A stretch of 64,000 bases of DNA from Alistipes sp. (GTDB taxonomy: Bacteria > Bacteroidota > Bacteroidia > Bacteroidales > Rikenellaceae), in contig JAFYRX010000027.1 in the NCBI GenBank assembly GCA_017546725.1, positions 16,855 through 80,854 on the forward strand, given 5' to 3'. How positions within the stretch are numbered: the stretch's first letter is position 1; each line of letters begins with the position of its first letter. The notes below the pieces were generated by a model that saw only the letters and a list, made by a program, of their open reading frames with translations, searched no databases and was not told the origin of the DNA. The translations under genes and the position numbers were made by a program. Below are positions 8,063 through 16,179 of this stretch, piece after piece.

Positions 8063-9115
8063 CTACTCTTTGGAGGTAATTAGTTCATCAATCTTTGATA
8101 CTATCATTTCGGGTGTAATACATCTTAAGCACTTATAGTCCTTTGATTCGCAAGGCTTGTTACCATATACCGAACAAGGACGGCAAGGCATCTCCTCCTG
8201 CAATACACCATCCGCAGAACATCCCCAACCAAGGAAACCCAACGACGGATGGGTAGCGCCCCATACCGATACAACTGGTGTAGCCACTAACGAAGCCATA
8301 TGCATAGCAAGCGAATCCATCGAAACGATACAATCGAGATGCGACATAAGATTTAACTCTCCGCCCAAATCGACCTTGCCACTAAGAGCCGTCACATTCT
8401 CATACTGCGACTCCATATTTCGAGCAAATTCGGCTTCTGCACCACCGCCGCTATGGATAAATACCTTTGTATAACGCTCACTCATCATACGGACAACCTC
8501 CACTCGCAAATCTTCGGGATAGGTCTTACCATCGTGAGCCGAGAATGGCGCAAAACCAACCCATACCCCACTCTTTTCACCCATAGGATTGGGAGCATCT
8601 TTTCTGACAGCAGGCGTCGGGTCCTCAAACTCATATCCCATTCGGCGCAATACATCGCAGTAACGCACAACGGTGTGCTTAAGCGGTACGCTGTTATGGC
8701 TATTATAGCCTACACGGAACCACTTCTCAATCTTGCCCTTATCTATCACCGCCGTTTTCTTTCCGCTCAACCAGCAAAGGCTACGCACAACTGACGAACG
8801 CATCACACTATGCATATCAGCAACGGCATCGACCTTCAATTTGCAGATATCTCGCCACAAACGCCAAATACCCTTCACGCCCTTATGACGGCCTTTGGTA
8901 TCGGCAAACAGAAAATCGACATTCAGCCCATTAAAGAACGGAGCAAACAGGCGTCGTGTAACTATGGTGAGTTTCACATCGGGATAAACGGCCTGAAATG
9001 CACGTACGGTATGAGCCAACATAGCCACATCGCCCATCGCCGATAGACGTATCAGGGCAATATGCCGAGGCATTTTTTTATTGGGAGCAGACTCCGAATT
9101 ATTGTTTGTTTGCAT
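8063..9115 (-). CDS. glycosyltransferase family 9 (heptosyltransferase-like)
   Basis: A 350-residue protein with the GT9 opening HIALIRLSAMGDVAML and a C-terminal nucleotide-sugar domain (SMDSLAMHMASLVATPVVSVWGATHP). GT9 enzymes such as WaaC/WaaF transfer ADP-heptose to lipid A-core at the cytoplasmic face of the inner membrane; the sugar here is not certain. The first ATG (9115) overlaps the end of the DUF4254 gene by 17 bases; a second ATG at 9073 gives a start directly at the conserved region. It is co-transcribed with the DUF4254 gene. Confidence 0.9.
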   Translation of the reverse strand: MQTNNNSESAPNKKMPRHIALIRLSAMGDVAMLAHTVRAFQAVYPDVKLTIVTRRLFAPFFNGLNVDFLFADTKGRHKGVKGIWRLWRDICKLKVDAVADMHSVMRSSVVRSLCWLSGKKTAVIDKGKIEKWFRVGYNSHNSVPLKHTVVRYCDVLRRMGYEFEDPTPAVRKDAPNPMGEKSGVWVGFAPFSAHDGKTYPEDLRVEVVRMMSERYTKVFIHSGGGAEAEFARNMESQYENVTALSGKVDLGGELNLMSHLDCIVSMDSLAMHMASLVATPVVSVWGATHPSLGFLGWGCSADGVLQEEMPCRPCSVYGNKPCESKDYKCLRCITPEMIVSKIDELITSKE

Positions 9116-9704
9116 AAAGTACAGGGTTAAGCGAGGGGTCGTTGTACATCTTCATCTGCTTATAAGTCTTCATATACTTACGACCTGCCTCAATATCTTC
9201 CAACAACTCCTCGATGGCTGTAGAGAGGTCCACCTGCTGTGCCAACAATGTATCAAGTTTCTTCTGACAAGCATCACGATGCGACTGCTCAACATCCTCA
9301 CGCACAACCTCCTGATGCATATGATAAATCTTAAGAGCGAGGATTGACAAACGGTCAATAGCCCACGCAGGAGTCTCGGTATTGATACGAGCATCAGCAG
9401 CCGTAGCCACATCCTTATATTTATCGAGGAAATATGAGTCGATATACTCTACCATATCAGTACGCACCTGATTTGACTTATCAATTCTGCGCTTGATGAC
9501 CAATGCATCAGCGGGGTCAATATTGGGGTCACGAATGATATCCTCCAAATGCCACTGCACGGTATCGACCAAATTTTTCTCATACAACAAGGCATCCAAT
9601 GAGCCTGCAGGATATGGATTCTCGAACTTATGGTCTACATCATCAAAGCGGTGGTAGTCGTCTATCACTTGATTGAAAATCTTATTTGCATTTTCGGTAA
9701 ACAT
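9099..9704 (-). CDS. DUF4254 family protein
   Basis: A 201-residue, mostly helical soluble protein with no signal peptide or membrane segment, matching DUF4254. This family is commonly found next to GT9 heptosyltransferases in Bacteroidota. The stop overlaps the start of the GT9 gene, so translation is probably coupled. A role in lipopolysaccharide core synthesis is inferred from this linkage only; no catalytic motif is recognisable. Confidence 0.85.
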   Translation of the reverse strand: MFTENANKIFNQVIDDYHRFDDVDHKFENPYPAGSLDALLYEKNLVDTVQWHLEDIIRDPNIDPADALVIKRRIDKSNQVRTDMVEYIDSYFLDKYKDVATAADARINTETPAWAIDRLSILALKIYHMHQEVVREDVEQSHRDACQKKLDTLLAQQVDLSTAIEELLEDIEAGRKYMKTYKQMKMYNDPSLNPVLYANKQ

Positions 9705-9721
9705 ATTAAACAGTAGTTTTA

Positions 9722-9752
9722 TTGGTTATTATTGTAAAATAATCTATCTTTG
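9722..9752 (+). promoter_or_regulatory. promoter of the glucosaminidase/LysM gene
   Basis: TTG at 9722-9724 and TATCTTTG at 9745-9752 with a 20-base spacer. It directs transcription rightwards towards the ATG at 9778 and faces the divergent promoter at 9770-9799. Confidence 0.7.
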
Positions 9753-9769
9753 CCTTTAGTTGATAATTA

Positions 9770-9799
9770 CAAAGATAATGATTTTTTCTAAAAAAGCAA
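9770..9799 (-). promoter_or_regulatory. promoter of DUF4254-GT9
   Basis: On the minus strand TATCTTTG (9777-9770) has a TTG (9799-9797) 19 bases upstream. The element abuts and overlaps the start of the divergent glucosaminidase gene, so the two promoters share one short region. Confidence 0.65.
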
Positions 9800-10794
9800 T
9801 ATTTGCCCTAATTTTCTCGGCCATCGTATGTTCAGTTGCCGACTCTTGGGCGCAGACAAGACTCACCAAAGAGGAGTACATCGACCGTTATAAGGAGATA
9901 GCAATCGACCATATGGAGCGCTACGGCATACCCGCCAGCATCACTATGGCGCAAGGAATTCTGGAGTCCGACAGTGGCAACAGCAACCTCGCCCGTCGCT
10001 CGAACAATCACTTCGGCATCAAGTGCAAGAAGGATTGGAAAGGTGCGAAGGTTTATCATACGGATGATGCCCCTAATGAGTGTTTCCGCAAATATGATTC
10101 CGTAGAGGACTCATATGAGGACCACGCAGAGTTTTTGGACAACTCTCCTCGCTACGATTCGCTTTTCGCCTACCCGTCGAACGACTACCGTAGTTGGGCG
10201 CGAGGCTTGAAGGCGGCAGGCTATGCTACGGCCCCCGACTATGCTCAGCGACTCATTAAAATCATTGAAGATAACAAACTCTTCTTGCTGGATAACGAGA
10301 ATGGAGCATTGCTTTATGCCTCACGTTTCAAGAGTGACGAGAACGTGGCCGAGACTTTCGCTGAGAATAGTAGCGTCAATGTTCCTACGACCACAGAAGG
10401 TCGCATTGACCCCAATGATTATAGAGTTGTGGAGCGAACATACAACGGATACAGTGTCTATTCAAACAATCTTTCACACTTTGTCATTGCCCGCAATGGC
10501 GACAAGTTTGCAGATATTGCCTCAACGTTTGCAATTACAGAGCGTACTTTGCGAAAATATAACGAGATTAATTCCAAATCTACTGCTGACCCTATCGAGG
10601 GCGAGATGATTTACATCGAGCGCAAGCAGACTAAATGGATGGGAGAGGAGCAGTATCACACGGTAAAACCTGGAGAGACACTCTTGTCACTCTCGCAGGA
10701 GTATGGTATCAGGATGAAGAAATTGGCTGCGCTGAACCGCCTAAAGCCAAACACACAACTACAGATAGGCCAGCAGGTGAAATTGCACAAATAA
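9778..10794 (+). CDS. secreted glucosaminidase with LysM domains
   Basis: A 338-residue exported peptidoglycan hydrolase. It has a signal peptide (residues 1-26, ending near SWAQ) and an N-acetyl-beta-glucosaminidase (FlgJ/LytD-type) domain at about residues 35-175 with the family stretch SITMAQGILESDSGNS and NNHFGIKC. Two LysM-like peptidoglycan-binding modules follow, a divergent one at about 240-285 and a typical one (YHTVKPGETLLSLS...) at the C terminus. The ATG at 9778 gives a proper signal peptide; an in-frame TTG at 9760 is less likely. It probably trims cell-wall glycan strands during growth. Confidence 0.92.
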   Translation: MIFSKKAIFALIFSAIVCSVADSWAQTRLTKEEYIDRYKEIAIDHMERYGIPASITMAQGILESDSGNSNLARRSNNHFGIKCKKDWKGAKVYHTDDAPNECFRKYDSVEDSYEDHAEFLDNSPRYDSLFAYPSNDYRSWARGLKAAGYATAPDYAQRLIKIIEDNKLFLLDNENGALLYASRFKSDENVAETFAENSSVNVPTTTEGRIDPNDYRVVERTYNGYSVYSNNLSHFVIARNGDKFADIASTFAITERTLRKYNEINSKSTADPIEGEMIYIERKQTKWMGEEQYHTVKPGETLLSLSQEYGIRMKKLAALNRLKPNTQLQIGQQVKLHK

Positions 10795-10874
10795 TGTTCT
10801 GATTTTGGCCTGAGGCACATTGATTAAAAGCCAAAGGAGACCAACAATAATGTAAGACAACAAAATAAACAACG

Positions 10875-11561
10875 ATGGATAAATCACCTATGCGCGAGAA
10901 GATTCTCGCAGCGATAATCAACAAATCGACGCTCAAGCAGCACATTTTCGACAATACGTTTACGACATTCAACGAACTGAAAGATGTACTGTTTGAGATT
11001 GCATCGGAATTGGACGATGACCTGGATGGCAAATTGGACAAGCGCGTCAGAATAGAGTATCGCGACCGTGGCAAGTTCGAGGCCCAATTGCAGATTGCAA
11101 GCGACCTGCTCATATTCCAGATGCATACCGATATTTTTGAATTCGATTCTAATCACATCATCTGGCAGAACGAATATGTACAGGCTGAACGCGATAACTC
11201 GTATTGTGGTGTAATCAATATCTACAACTTCTTGTCAGATTCGTTCAAGTTCAACCGTAATGCCGACGAGGGCTATTTGATTGGCCGCATATTTATCAAC
11301 CGCGAAAAGTGTTTCTTCGTAGAGGGTAAACGCCAGACTTTGGTACGTCCTATGGCTTTTGGCCAAAACAAGATTACACGTGAGGCACTCGTTGCAATTA
11401 TGGAGTCTGCCATCAACTACGCTATCAACTTCGATTTGCTGATGCCGCCCTACGAGGAGAACAAGCGCGTTACGGTAGACCAGTTCAACACCAAGATGGA
11501 TAACTCGAAGTTCGTGACGGGTAAGCGCCTGGGATACGACTTTAATGTGGATGATATTTAA
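10875..11561 (+). CDS. conserved hypothetical protein, cytoplasmic
   Basis: A 228-residue soluble protein without signal peptide or membrane segment. I do not recognise a named domain. It has a helical first third (MREKILAAIINKSTLKQHIF... FEIASELDDDLDG), a central part rich in aromatic residues (IFQMHTDIFEFDSNHIIW), and a C-terminal half with GKRQTLVRPMAFGQNKI. The clean frame, ordinary codon use and location 17 bases upstream of the peptidase gene support a real gene, possibly co-transcribed with it. No function can be proposed. Confidence 0.8.
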   Translation: MDKSPMREKILAAIINKSTLKQHIFDNTFTTFNELKDVLFEIASELDDDLDGKLDKRVRIEYRDRGKFEAQLQIASDLLIFQMHTDIFEFDSNHIIWQNEYVQAERDNSYCGVINIYNFLSDSFKFNRNADEGYLIGRIFINREKCFFVEGKRQTLVRPMAFGQNKITREALVAIMESAINYAINFDLLMPPYEENKRVTVDQFNTKMDNSKFVTGKRLGYDFNVDDI

Positions 11562-11578
11562 TTTACCATTAACAAGAG

Positions 11579-13690
11579 ATGAAGAAATCGTTAATCATAC
11601 TTACCGCGATATTTACAGCATTGTCGTCTGTAACATATTCGCAGAAAACATATAAAGAGTTAACTGTGTTAAGCAGCCAGAACAGAGGTGTTTCGGGATT
11701 ACGTTCAATGCAGGACGGAGAGCATTATACCGTCAGTCGAGGCGGTGCTATCCTGCGACACAGTTATGCCGATGAGGCTGCGTGCGACACACTCTACAAG
11801 GGCCGTTTTGCAAGTTATGAATTTACGCCTGCCGAGGATATGATTATCCTGGGCAACAACTATCGCCCCATCTATCGCCACTCTTCAACTGTAGATTATC
11901 AGATAGTATCAATCGCAAATGGCGAGGAAATCGCTAAATTTAATGACATCCGCGACCTATCGCTTTCGCCCGACTCAAAGATGTATGCATACGCCAAAGA
12001 GAACAACCTCTACGTCGGTACGCTGGGTCAAGAGCCTACGGCTGTAACCAACGATGGCGAATGGAACAAAATCATCAACGGTACGGCCGATTGGGTGTAC
12101 GAGGAGGAGTATGGCTTTACCAAAGCCTATGCATTCTCTACTGACTCAAAGAAGATTGCATATCTGCGTTTTGACGAGAGTCAAGTGCCTACATTCGAGA
12201 TGATGCGTTTCGATGGCACACTCTACAACAAGCCCTACTCGTTCAAATACCCCAAGGCGGGCGATAAGAATTCGGTTGTAGAATTGTGGTTGTACGACAT
12301 TGCATCGGCAAAGAAGGAACTCATTGCTTCGGGCGAGGAGCGTGACGAATATATTCCGTTCATTGGTTGGACTCCCGCTGGTGAGTTGTATTATTACCGC
12401 ATAGACCGCAAGCAACGTAACTTTGAGGTTGTTTTGTGCCGTGAGGGTAGTGAGCAACAGGTAATATACAAGGAGTCATCGCCACGCTATGTAGAGCGAC
12501 CTGCATTGAGCACTATCCGTTTCATCGACGGCGACCGTTTCATAGCACAGAACGAGACTCTGTCGGGTTGGAATCACATCTACCTCTACTCTATCAAGAA
12601 TGGTCAGCAGCCTCTTCGCGCACTGACCGAAGGAGAGTGGCAAGTAACAAGCATCGTGGAGACTACAGACAAACATATATATTATATGTCAACAGAGTCA
12701 TCACCTCTGCGTCGTAACCTCTACTCTATAGACTACAAGGGCAAGAACAAACGTCGCCTTACTGAGCGTGAGGGTACATACTCAATCTCTCCAAGTAAGG
12801 GTATGAAGTATTATATCTCTACATTCACATCTGCCAGCGAGCCCCGTTTGGTAGAACTCCGCAACGCCAAAGGCGAGTTAATCCGCACATTGGTAGAGAA
12901 CAAGGAACTCAAGGAGAAGATGCAGGAGATACCCACCAAGGAGTTTTTTACCTTTACCACAGAGCGTGGAGACAAACTCAACGCCTACATAATCAAACCC
13001 GCAGACTTTGACCCCAACAAGCAGTATCCTGTACTTTTGACTCAGTATTCAGGTCCTGGCTCGCAGTCTGTAGCCGATTCATTCTCACTCGGTTGGGAGA
13101 ATGTTTTGGTCGGCAACGGTTACATCGTAGTATGCTGCGATGGTCGCGGAACAGGATATATGGGCGAGGAGTTCAAGAAACAGACTTATGGTGACTTGGG
13201 CCGTTTGGAGGTCGAGGACCAAATCTCATTTGCACGTTATATGGCCTCGCAATCCTATGTCGATGCAGAGCGCATTGGCATCTATGGTTGGTCATACGGT
13301 GGCTTTATGGCTTTGGGTTGCGCACTCAAGGGCGAGGGCTTATTCAAGATGTCAATCGCAGTAGCACCCGTTACATCGTGGCGTTATTACGACACTATCT
13401 ACACTGAGATTTACAACGACCTGCCGCAGGATAACCCAAAGGGCTATGACGAGAACTCTCCCATCAACTTTGCCGATAAGTTGCACGACCGCACCCGTCT
13501 GCTGATTATGCACGGTACTGCTGACGACAACGTACACGTTCAAAACACTATGGAGATGTGCCACGCATTGAATCGCGCAGGCAAGCAGTACGATATGATG
13601 ATATATCCCGACCAGAATCACTCGATGTATCCCTCATATTCGCAGAACATCCGCATAAAGATGATTCAATACACACTCGAGAATCTATAA
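11579..13690 (+). CDS. dipeptidyl peptidase IV (S9B prolyl peptidase)
   Basis: A 703-residue exported serine peptidase that removes X-Pro or X-Ala dipeptides from peptide N termini. A signal peptide (about residues 1-22) is followed by the DPP-IV beta-propeller with DWVYEEEYG, whose glutamates bind the substrate amino group. The alpha/beta-hydrolase domain carries the triad Ser572 (GWSYGG), Asp649 (HGTADDNVH) and His681 (DQNHS). Length and order are typical of Bacteroidota periplasmic DPP IV. It ends at a strong terminator. Confidence 0.96.
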   Translation: MKKSLIILTAIFTALSSVTYSQKTYKELTVLSSQNRGVSGLRSMQDGEHYTVSRGGAILRHSYADEAACDTLYKGRFASYEFTPAEDMIILGNNYRPIYRHSSTVDYQIVSIANGEEIAKFNDIRDLSLSPDSKMYAYAKENNLYVGTLGQEPTAVTNDGEWNKIINGTADWVYEEEYGFTKAYAFSTDSKKIAYLRFDESQVPTFEMMRFDGTLYNKPYSFKYPKAGDKNSVVELWLYDIASAKKELIASGEERDEYIPFIGWTPAGELYYYRIDRKQRNFEVVLCREGSEQQVIYKESSPRYVERPALSTIRFIDGDRFIAQNETLSGWNHIYLYSIKNGQQPLRALTEGEWQVTSIVETTDKHIYYMSTESSPLRRNLYSIDYKGKNKRRLTEREGTYSISPSKGMKYYISTFTSASEPRLVELRNAKGELIRTLVENKELKEKMQEIPTKEFFTFTTERGDKLNAYIIKPADFDPNKQYPVLLTQYSGPGSQSVADSFSLGWENVLVGNGYIVVCCDGRGTGYMGEEFKKQTYGDLGRLEVEDQISFARYMASQSYVDAERIGIYGWSYGGFMALGCALKGEGLFKMSIAVAPVTSWRYYDTIYTEIYNDLPQDNPKGYDENSPINFADKLHDRTRLLIMHGTADDNVHVQNTMEMCHALNRAGKQYDMMIYPDQNHSMYPSYSQNIRIKMIQYTLENL

Positions 13691-13704
13691 AATATGCAAT
13701 AAAG

Positions 13705-13749
13705 AAAAAACTGCCCCGACTGATAATCCAAACAGTCGGGGCAGTTTTT
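13705..13749. terminator. bidirectional terminator after dipeptidyl peptidase
   Basis: Perfect 12-base-pair stem CTGCCCCGACTG / CAGTCGGGGCAG (13711-13722, 13733-13744), with A-runs on the left and T-runs on the right. It separates the peptidase gene from the convergent zeta-like kinase operon. Confidence 0.92.
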
Positions 13750-13765
13750 ATCATTACAAGAGCAT

Positions 13766-13942
13766 CTATTCAATCTCGTCGGCCTTCAGGTGCGTAACCT
13801 TTCCATCACGCATAACGACTAACTCGCCGTTTTCCTTCTTAACGCGCTCCTTCAAACGCTGTTGAGCCAAAAGTATTCCTGCATCTATCTTCTCTTGCAA
13901 CTGCTCAAGTTCCATTTCACTCATAGTCTCTACATTTTGCAT
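13766..13942 (-). CDS. 58-residue protein paired with the zeta-like kinase
   Basis: A small charged protein: an N-terminal amphipathic helix rich in Glu/Gln/Leu (about residues 8-37) followed by a short beta-like tail (GELVVMRDGKVTHLKADEIE). Its start overlaps the end of the upstream kinase gene by 13 bases, which implies translational coupling. Its size and the pairing suggest an antitoxin-like or regulatory partner, but in classical epsilon-zeta systems the antitoxin gene comes first, so this is inference. I do not recognise a named family. Confidence 0.65.
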   Translation of the reverse strand: MQNVETMSEMELEQLQEKIDAGILLAQQRLKERVKKENGELVVMRDGKVTHLKADEIE

Positions 13943-14499
13943 ATTTGACGATATGATAACGTATCAAAAACCTCTCTTATTTCATCGCGAGTACCGTATG
14001 CTATCTTTTTAACGCCCTCAACCGAACTATTGTCATAAATAACCCAATAATCACATATCGGCGTATAGAGCGACGTCAAGTACCTCAACCCTCTGAAATA
14101 GCGACGGCGCACCACCTCGGGCGGAACATTATGGCCACCCTCCTGCACTCTGCGGGCCACGCGCTCAACAGCCTGGTCGGGCGTAGGCAACCAAAAATAG
14201 AGTAACGACACAAAGTAGCCGTGCTCTTGTGCCTGACGGATAAATCGCGTATAATAGCGTGTAGCCAACGTCGTCTCAAAAGCAAAATCCGCGCCTGCCG
14301 ACATCAAGTCATCCATTCTTTTACGCATCAAGCGGCCCGCCTCAATAGAGACACGCGAAGGATTGAACGGCGAAAGGCCCTTGGCTATCTCGTCAGCATT
14401 GACGAAATCACGACACTCCAACATCTCTGGTAGCACAGCATACGATGCCGTTGTTTTACCAGCGCCATTACATCCGGCTATGATATAGAGTTTAGGCAT
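13930..14499 (-). CDS. zeta-toxin-like P-loop kinase
   Basis: A 189-residue protein with Walker A GCNGAGKTT (residues 9-17), an NADEIAKGL segment (residues 34-42), FAFETTLA, and an Arg-rich lid (RVARRVQEGGHNVP). This is the pattern of compact chromosomal members of the zeta-toxin family, which in characterised cases phosphorylate UDP-N-acetylglucosamine or related small molecules. It has its own minus-strand promoter (14522-14552) and overlaps a 58-residue partner gene. The substrate and whether it is toxic are unknown. Confidence 0.85.
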   Translation of the reverse strand: MPKLYIIAGCNGAGKTTASYAVLPEMLECRDFVNADEIAKGLSPFNPSRVSIEAGRLMRKRMDDLMSAGADFAFETTLATRYYTRFIRQAQEHGYFVSLLYFWLPTPDQAVERVARRVQEGGHNVPPEVVRRRYFRGLRYLTSLYTPICDYWVIYDNSSVEGVKKIAYGTRDEIREVFDTLSYRQICKM

Positions 14500-14521
14500 A
14501 CACTCAACTTTATTTATTGGG

Positions 14522-14552
14522 CAAAGTTAATTAATTTTATCTTAATTTACAA
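14522..14552 (-). promoter_or_regulatory. promoter of the zeta-like kinase operon
   Basis: On the minus strand TAACTTTG (14529-14522) with TTG (14552-14550) 20 bases upstream; 22 bases separate the -7 box from the start codon at 14499. Confidence 0.75.
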
Positions 14553-14652
14553 AACATTGGCCACTCCTCATCCCTCGTAGATTATAGCATCAAATAATAG
14601 TATAATCAAAAATAATTATAGCATTACAACAACTTTACTGAAATAAAGGTAC

Positions 14653-14660
14653 TATCTTTG
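14653..14660 (+). promoter_or_regulatory. -7 box upstream of superoxide dismutase
   Basis: TATCTTTG at 14653-14660; the -33 region shows only a weak TTTA. Transcription from here would begin around 14667, ten bases before the first ATG (14677), so it bears on which start codon is used. Confidence 0.6.
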
Positions 14661-14676
14661 CTATACCGAAAAGTGT

Positions 14677-15327
14677 ATGAAAACACTATTAATTAATCTT
14701 ATTACCGTTATTATGACAACAACAACTGTTTCACAGAAATTTTCACTTGCCCCACTCCCCTATTACAAGCAATCGCTTGAGCCTTACATTTCGGAGCAGA
14801 CGCTAATGTTTCATCACGACAAGCATCTGGCTGGCTATGTAGCAAAACTAAACGAACTCATCGAGGGTACAGAATATGCTTATATGACTCTTGAAGAGAT
14901 TATCCTCAAATCGGATGGCGCCATATTCAACAATGCTGCACAGACGTGGAATCATCAATTCTATTTCGACCAATTCTCATCTTCACCCCTACGTGAGCCA
15001 TCGGGAGCATTTGCCGAGGCTATACGCTCAAAATATGGCGACATAAAGGGCCTAAAGGAGCATATGACCAAAGCGGCTTTGGCGCTATTCGGCTCAGGAT
15101 GGGTATGGCTCGTTTGCAACGACAACGGAGAGTTAGATATCGTCAGCACACAGAACGCAGGCACTCCGCTCACCGACGGTCTGCACCCGCTGCTCACTAT
15201 CGACGTATGGGAGCACGCCTACTACATAGACTACCGTAATGCACGCGCTGAAGGAGTAAAAGCATTCTGGGAGGTACTAGACTGGAAAGTTATCGAGGAG
15301 CGCTACAACAAATGCTGCAAGCGATAA
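14677..15327 (+). CDS. sodB: superoxide dismutase [Fe/Mn], with N-terminal extension
   Basis: A 216-residue iron/manganese superoxide dismutase that converts superoxide to oxygen and hydrogen peroxide. The four metal ligands are His46 (MFHHDKH), His93 (WNHQFYF), Asp176 and His180 (DVWEHAYYIDY). Compared with cytosolic enzymes there are about 18 extra residues before KFSLAPLPY: a hydrophobic MKTLLINLITVIM segment that could be a short export signal. If translation instead begins at the internal ATG (14713), the protein is an ordinary 204-residue cytosolic form. It stands alone with its own promoter and terminator. Confidence 0.95.
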   Translation: MKTLLINLITVIMTTTTVSQKFSLAPLPYYKQSLEPYISEQTLMFHHDKHLAGYVAKLNELIEGTEYAYMTLEEIILKSDGAIFNNAAQTWNHQFYFDQFSSSPLREPSGAFAEAIRSKYGDIKGLKEHMTKAALALFGSGWVWLVCNDNGELDIVSTQNAGTPLTDGLHPLLTIDVWEHAYYIDYRNARAEGVKAFWEVLDWKVIEERYNKCCKR

Positions 15328-15350
15328 CATCAAAAAACGATATTAATAAC

Positions 15351-15383
15351 AAATGAGGTCGGACACAAAATCCGACCTCATTT
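15351..15383. terminator. terminator between sodB and greA
   Basis: Perfect 13-base-pair stem AAATGAGGTCGGA / TCCGACCTCATTT (15351-15363, 15371-15383) between convergent genes. Confidence 0.88.
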
Positions 15384-15447
15384 ATTTTACCACGTCACGA
15401 CAACAGTTTTCCAAACTGCCGTCTACGCATATAAGTGCTATACAGAA

Positions 15448-15924
15448 TTAGATATTGATATCCAGAATCTCGAATTTCAATACACCTGCAGGAACTGTCA
15501 CCTCTACAACATCGCCCTTCTTCTTACCGAGCAACGCCTTCGCGATAGGAGTACCGATTGCCAATTTACCCTCACGCAGATTAGCCTCATTCTCCGATAC
15601 GATTGTATAGGTAACCTGCTTCTTGTTGTTATGATTCAACAGAGTCACCTTACTCAAAATCTGCACCTTGCTCTTGTCAATCTTCGACTCATCGATAACG
15701 CGAGCATTAGTCAGCGTCTGCTCCAATTTAGCGATACGCATCTCCAACAAACCCTGTGCCTCGCGAGCAGCATCGTACTCGGCATTCTCCGACAAATCGC
15801 CCTTGTCACGAGCCTCGGCGATAGCGGCCGAGATAGCGGGACGCTCTACCGAGCGCATATGATGTAGTTCATCCTTAAGTTTTTGCAAACCTTCAGCCGT
15901 CAAATAAATAATTTCACTTGCCAT
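15448..15924 (-). CDS. greA: transcription elongation factor GreA
   Basis: A 158-residue protein with an N-terminal antiparallel coiled coil bearing the acidic tip (DKGDLSENAEYDAAREAQ) that enters the RNA polymerase secondary channel and stimulates cleavage of backtracked RNA. The C-terminal FKBP-like domain contains SPIAKALLGKKKGD-type sequence (here TPIAKALLGKKKGD). Length is normal. A promoter sits at 16051-16081, leaving a leader of about 120 bases. Confidence 0.97.
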   Translation of the reverse strand: MASEIIYLTAEGLQKLKDELHHMRSVERPAISAAIAEARDKGDLSENAEYDAAREAQGLLEMRIAKLEQTLTNARVIDESKIDKSKVQILSKVTLLNHNNKKQVTYTIVSENEANLREGKLAIGTPIAKALLGKKKGDVVEVTVPAGVLKFEILDINI

Positions 15925-16050
15925 ATCTAATAAAACAGTAAAAAAAGCCAGAATCCCAACCCCCCTCCCCAGCGGCCCAATAGTCTAAAAAGCCCTCGCC
16001 CGCATCGTGAGATTAGAATCCCGATTTAACACTCAATGATTTTCTGCTAA

Positions 16051-16081
16051 CAAAGGTAAGTACAAAAAAACTATTTTACAA
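16051..16081 (-). promoter_or_regulatory. promoter of greA
   Basis: On the minus strand TACCTTTG (16058-16051) with TTG (16081-16079) 20 bases upstream. It implies an unusually long untranslated leader for greA, of about 120 bases. The rest of the 255-base gap to the DUF4837 gene shows only an imperfect inverted repeat (GCCGA / TCGGC near 16115-16155). Confidence 0.65.
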
Positions 16082-16179
16082 CTTTTTCACTCACAAAAAA
16101 CTTTTCGCCGTATAAAACGAACGAAGCCGACTCGCTTATGGCGAAATCGGCCTCTTATATTCTAATCGCAAGATTACTT

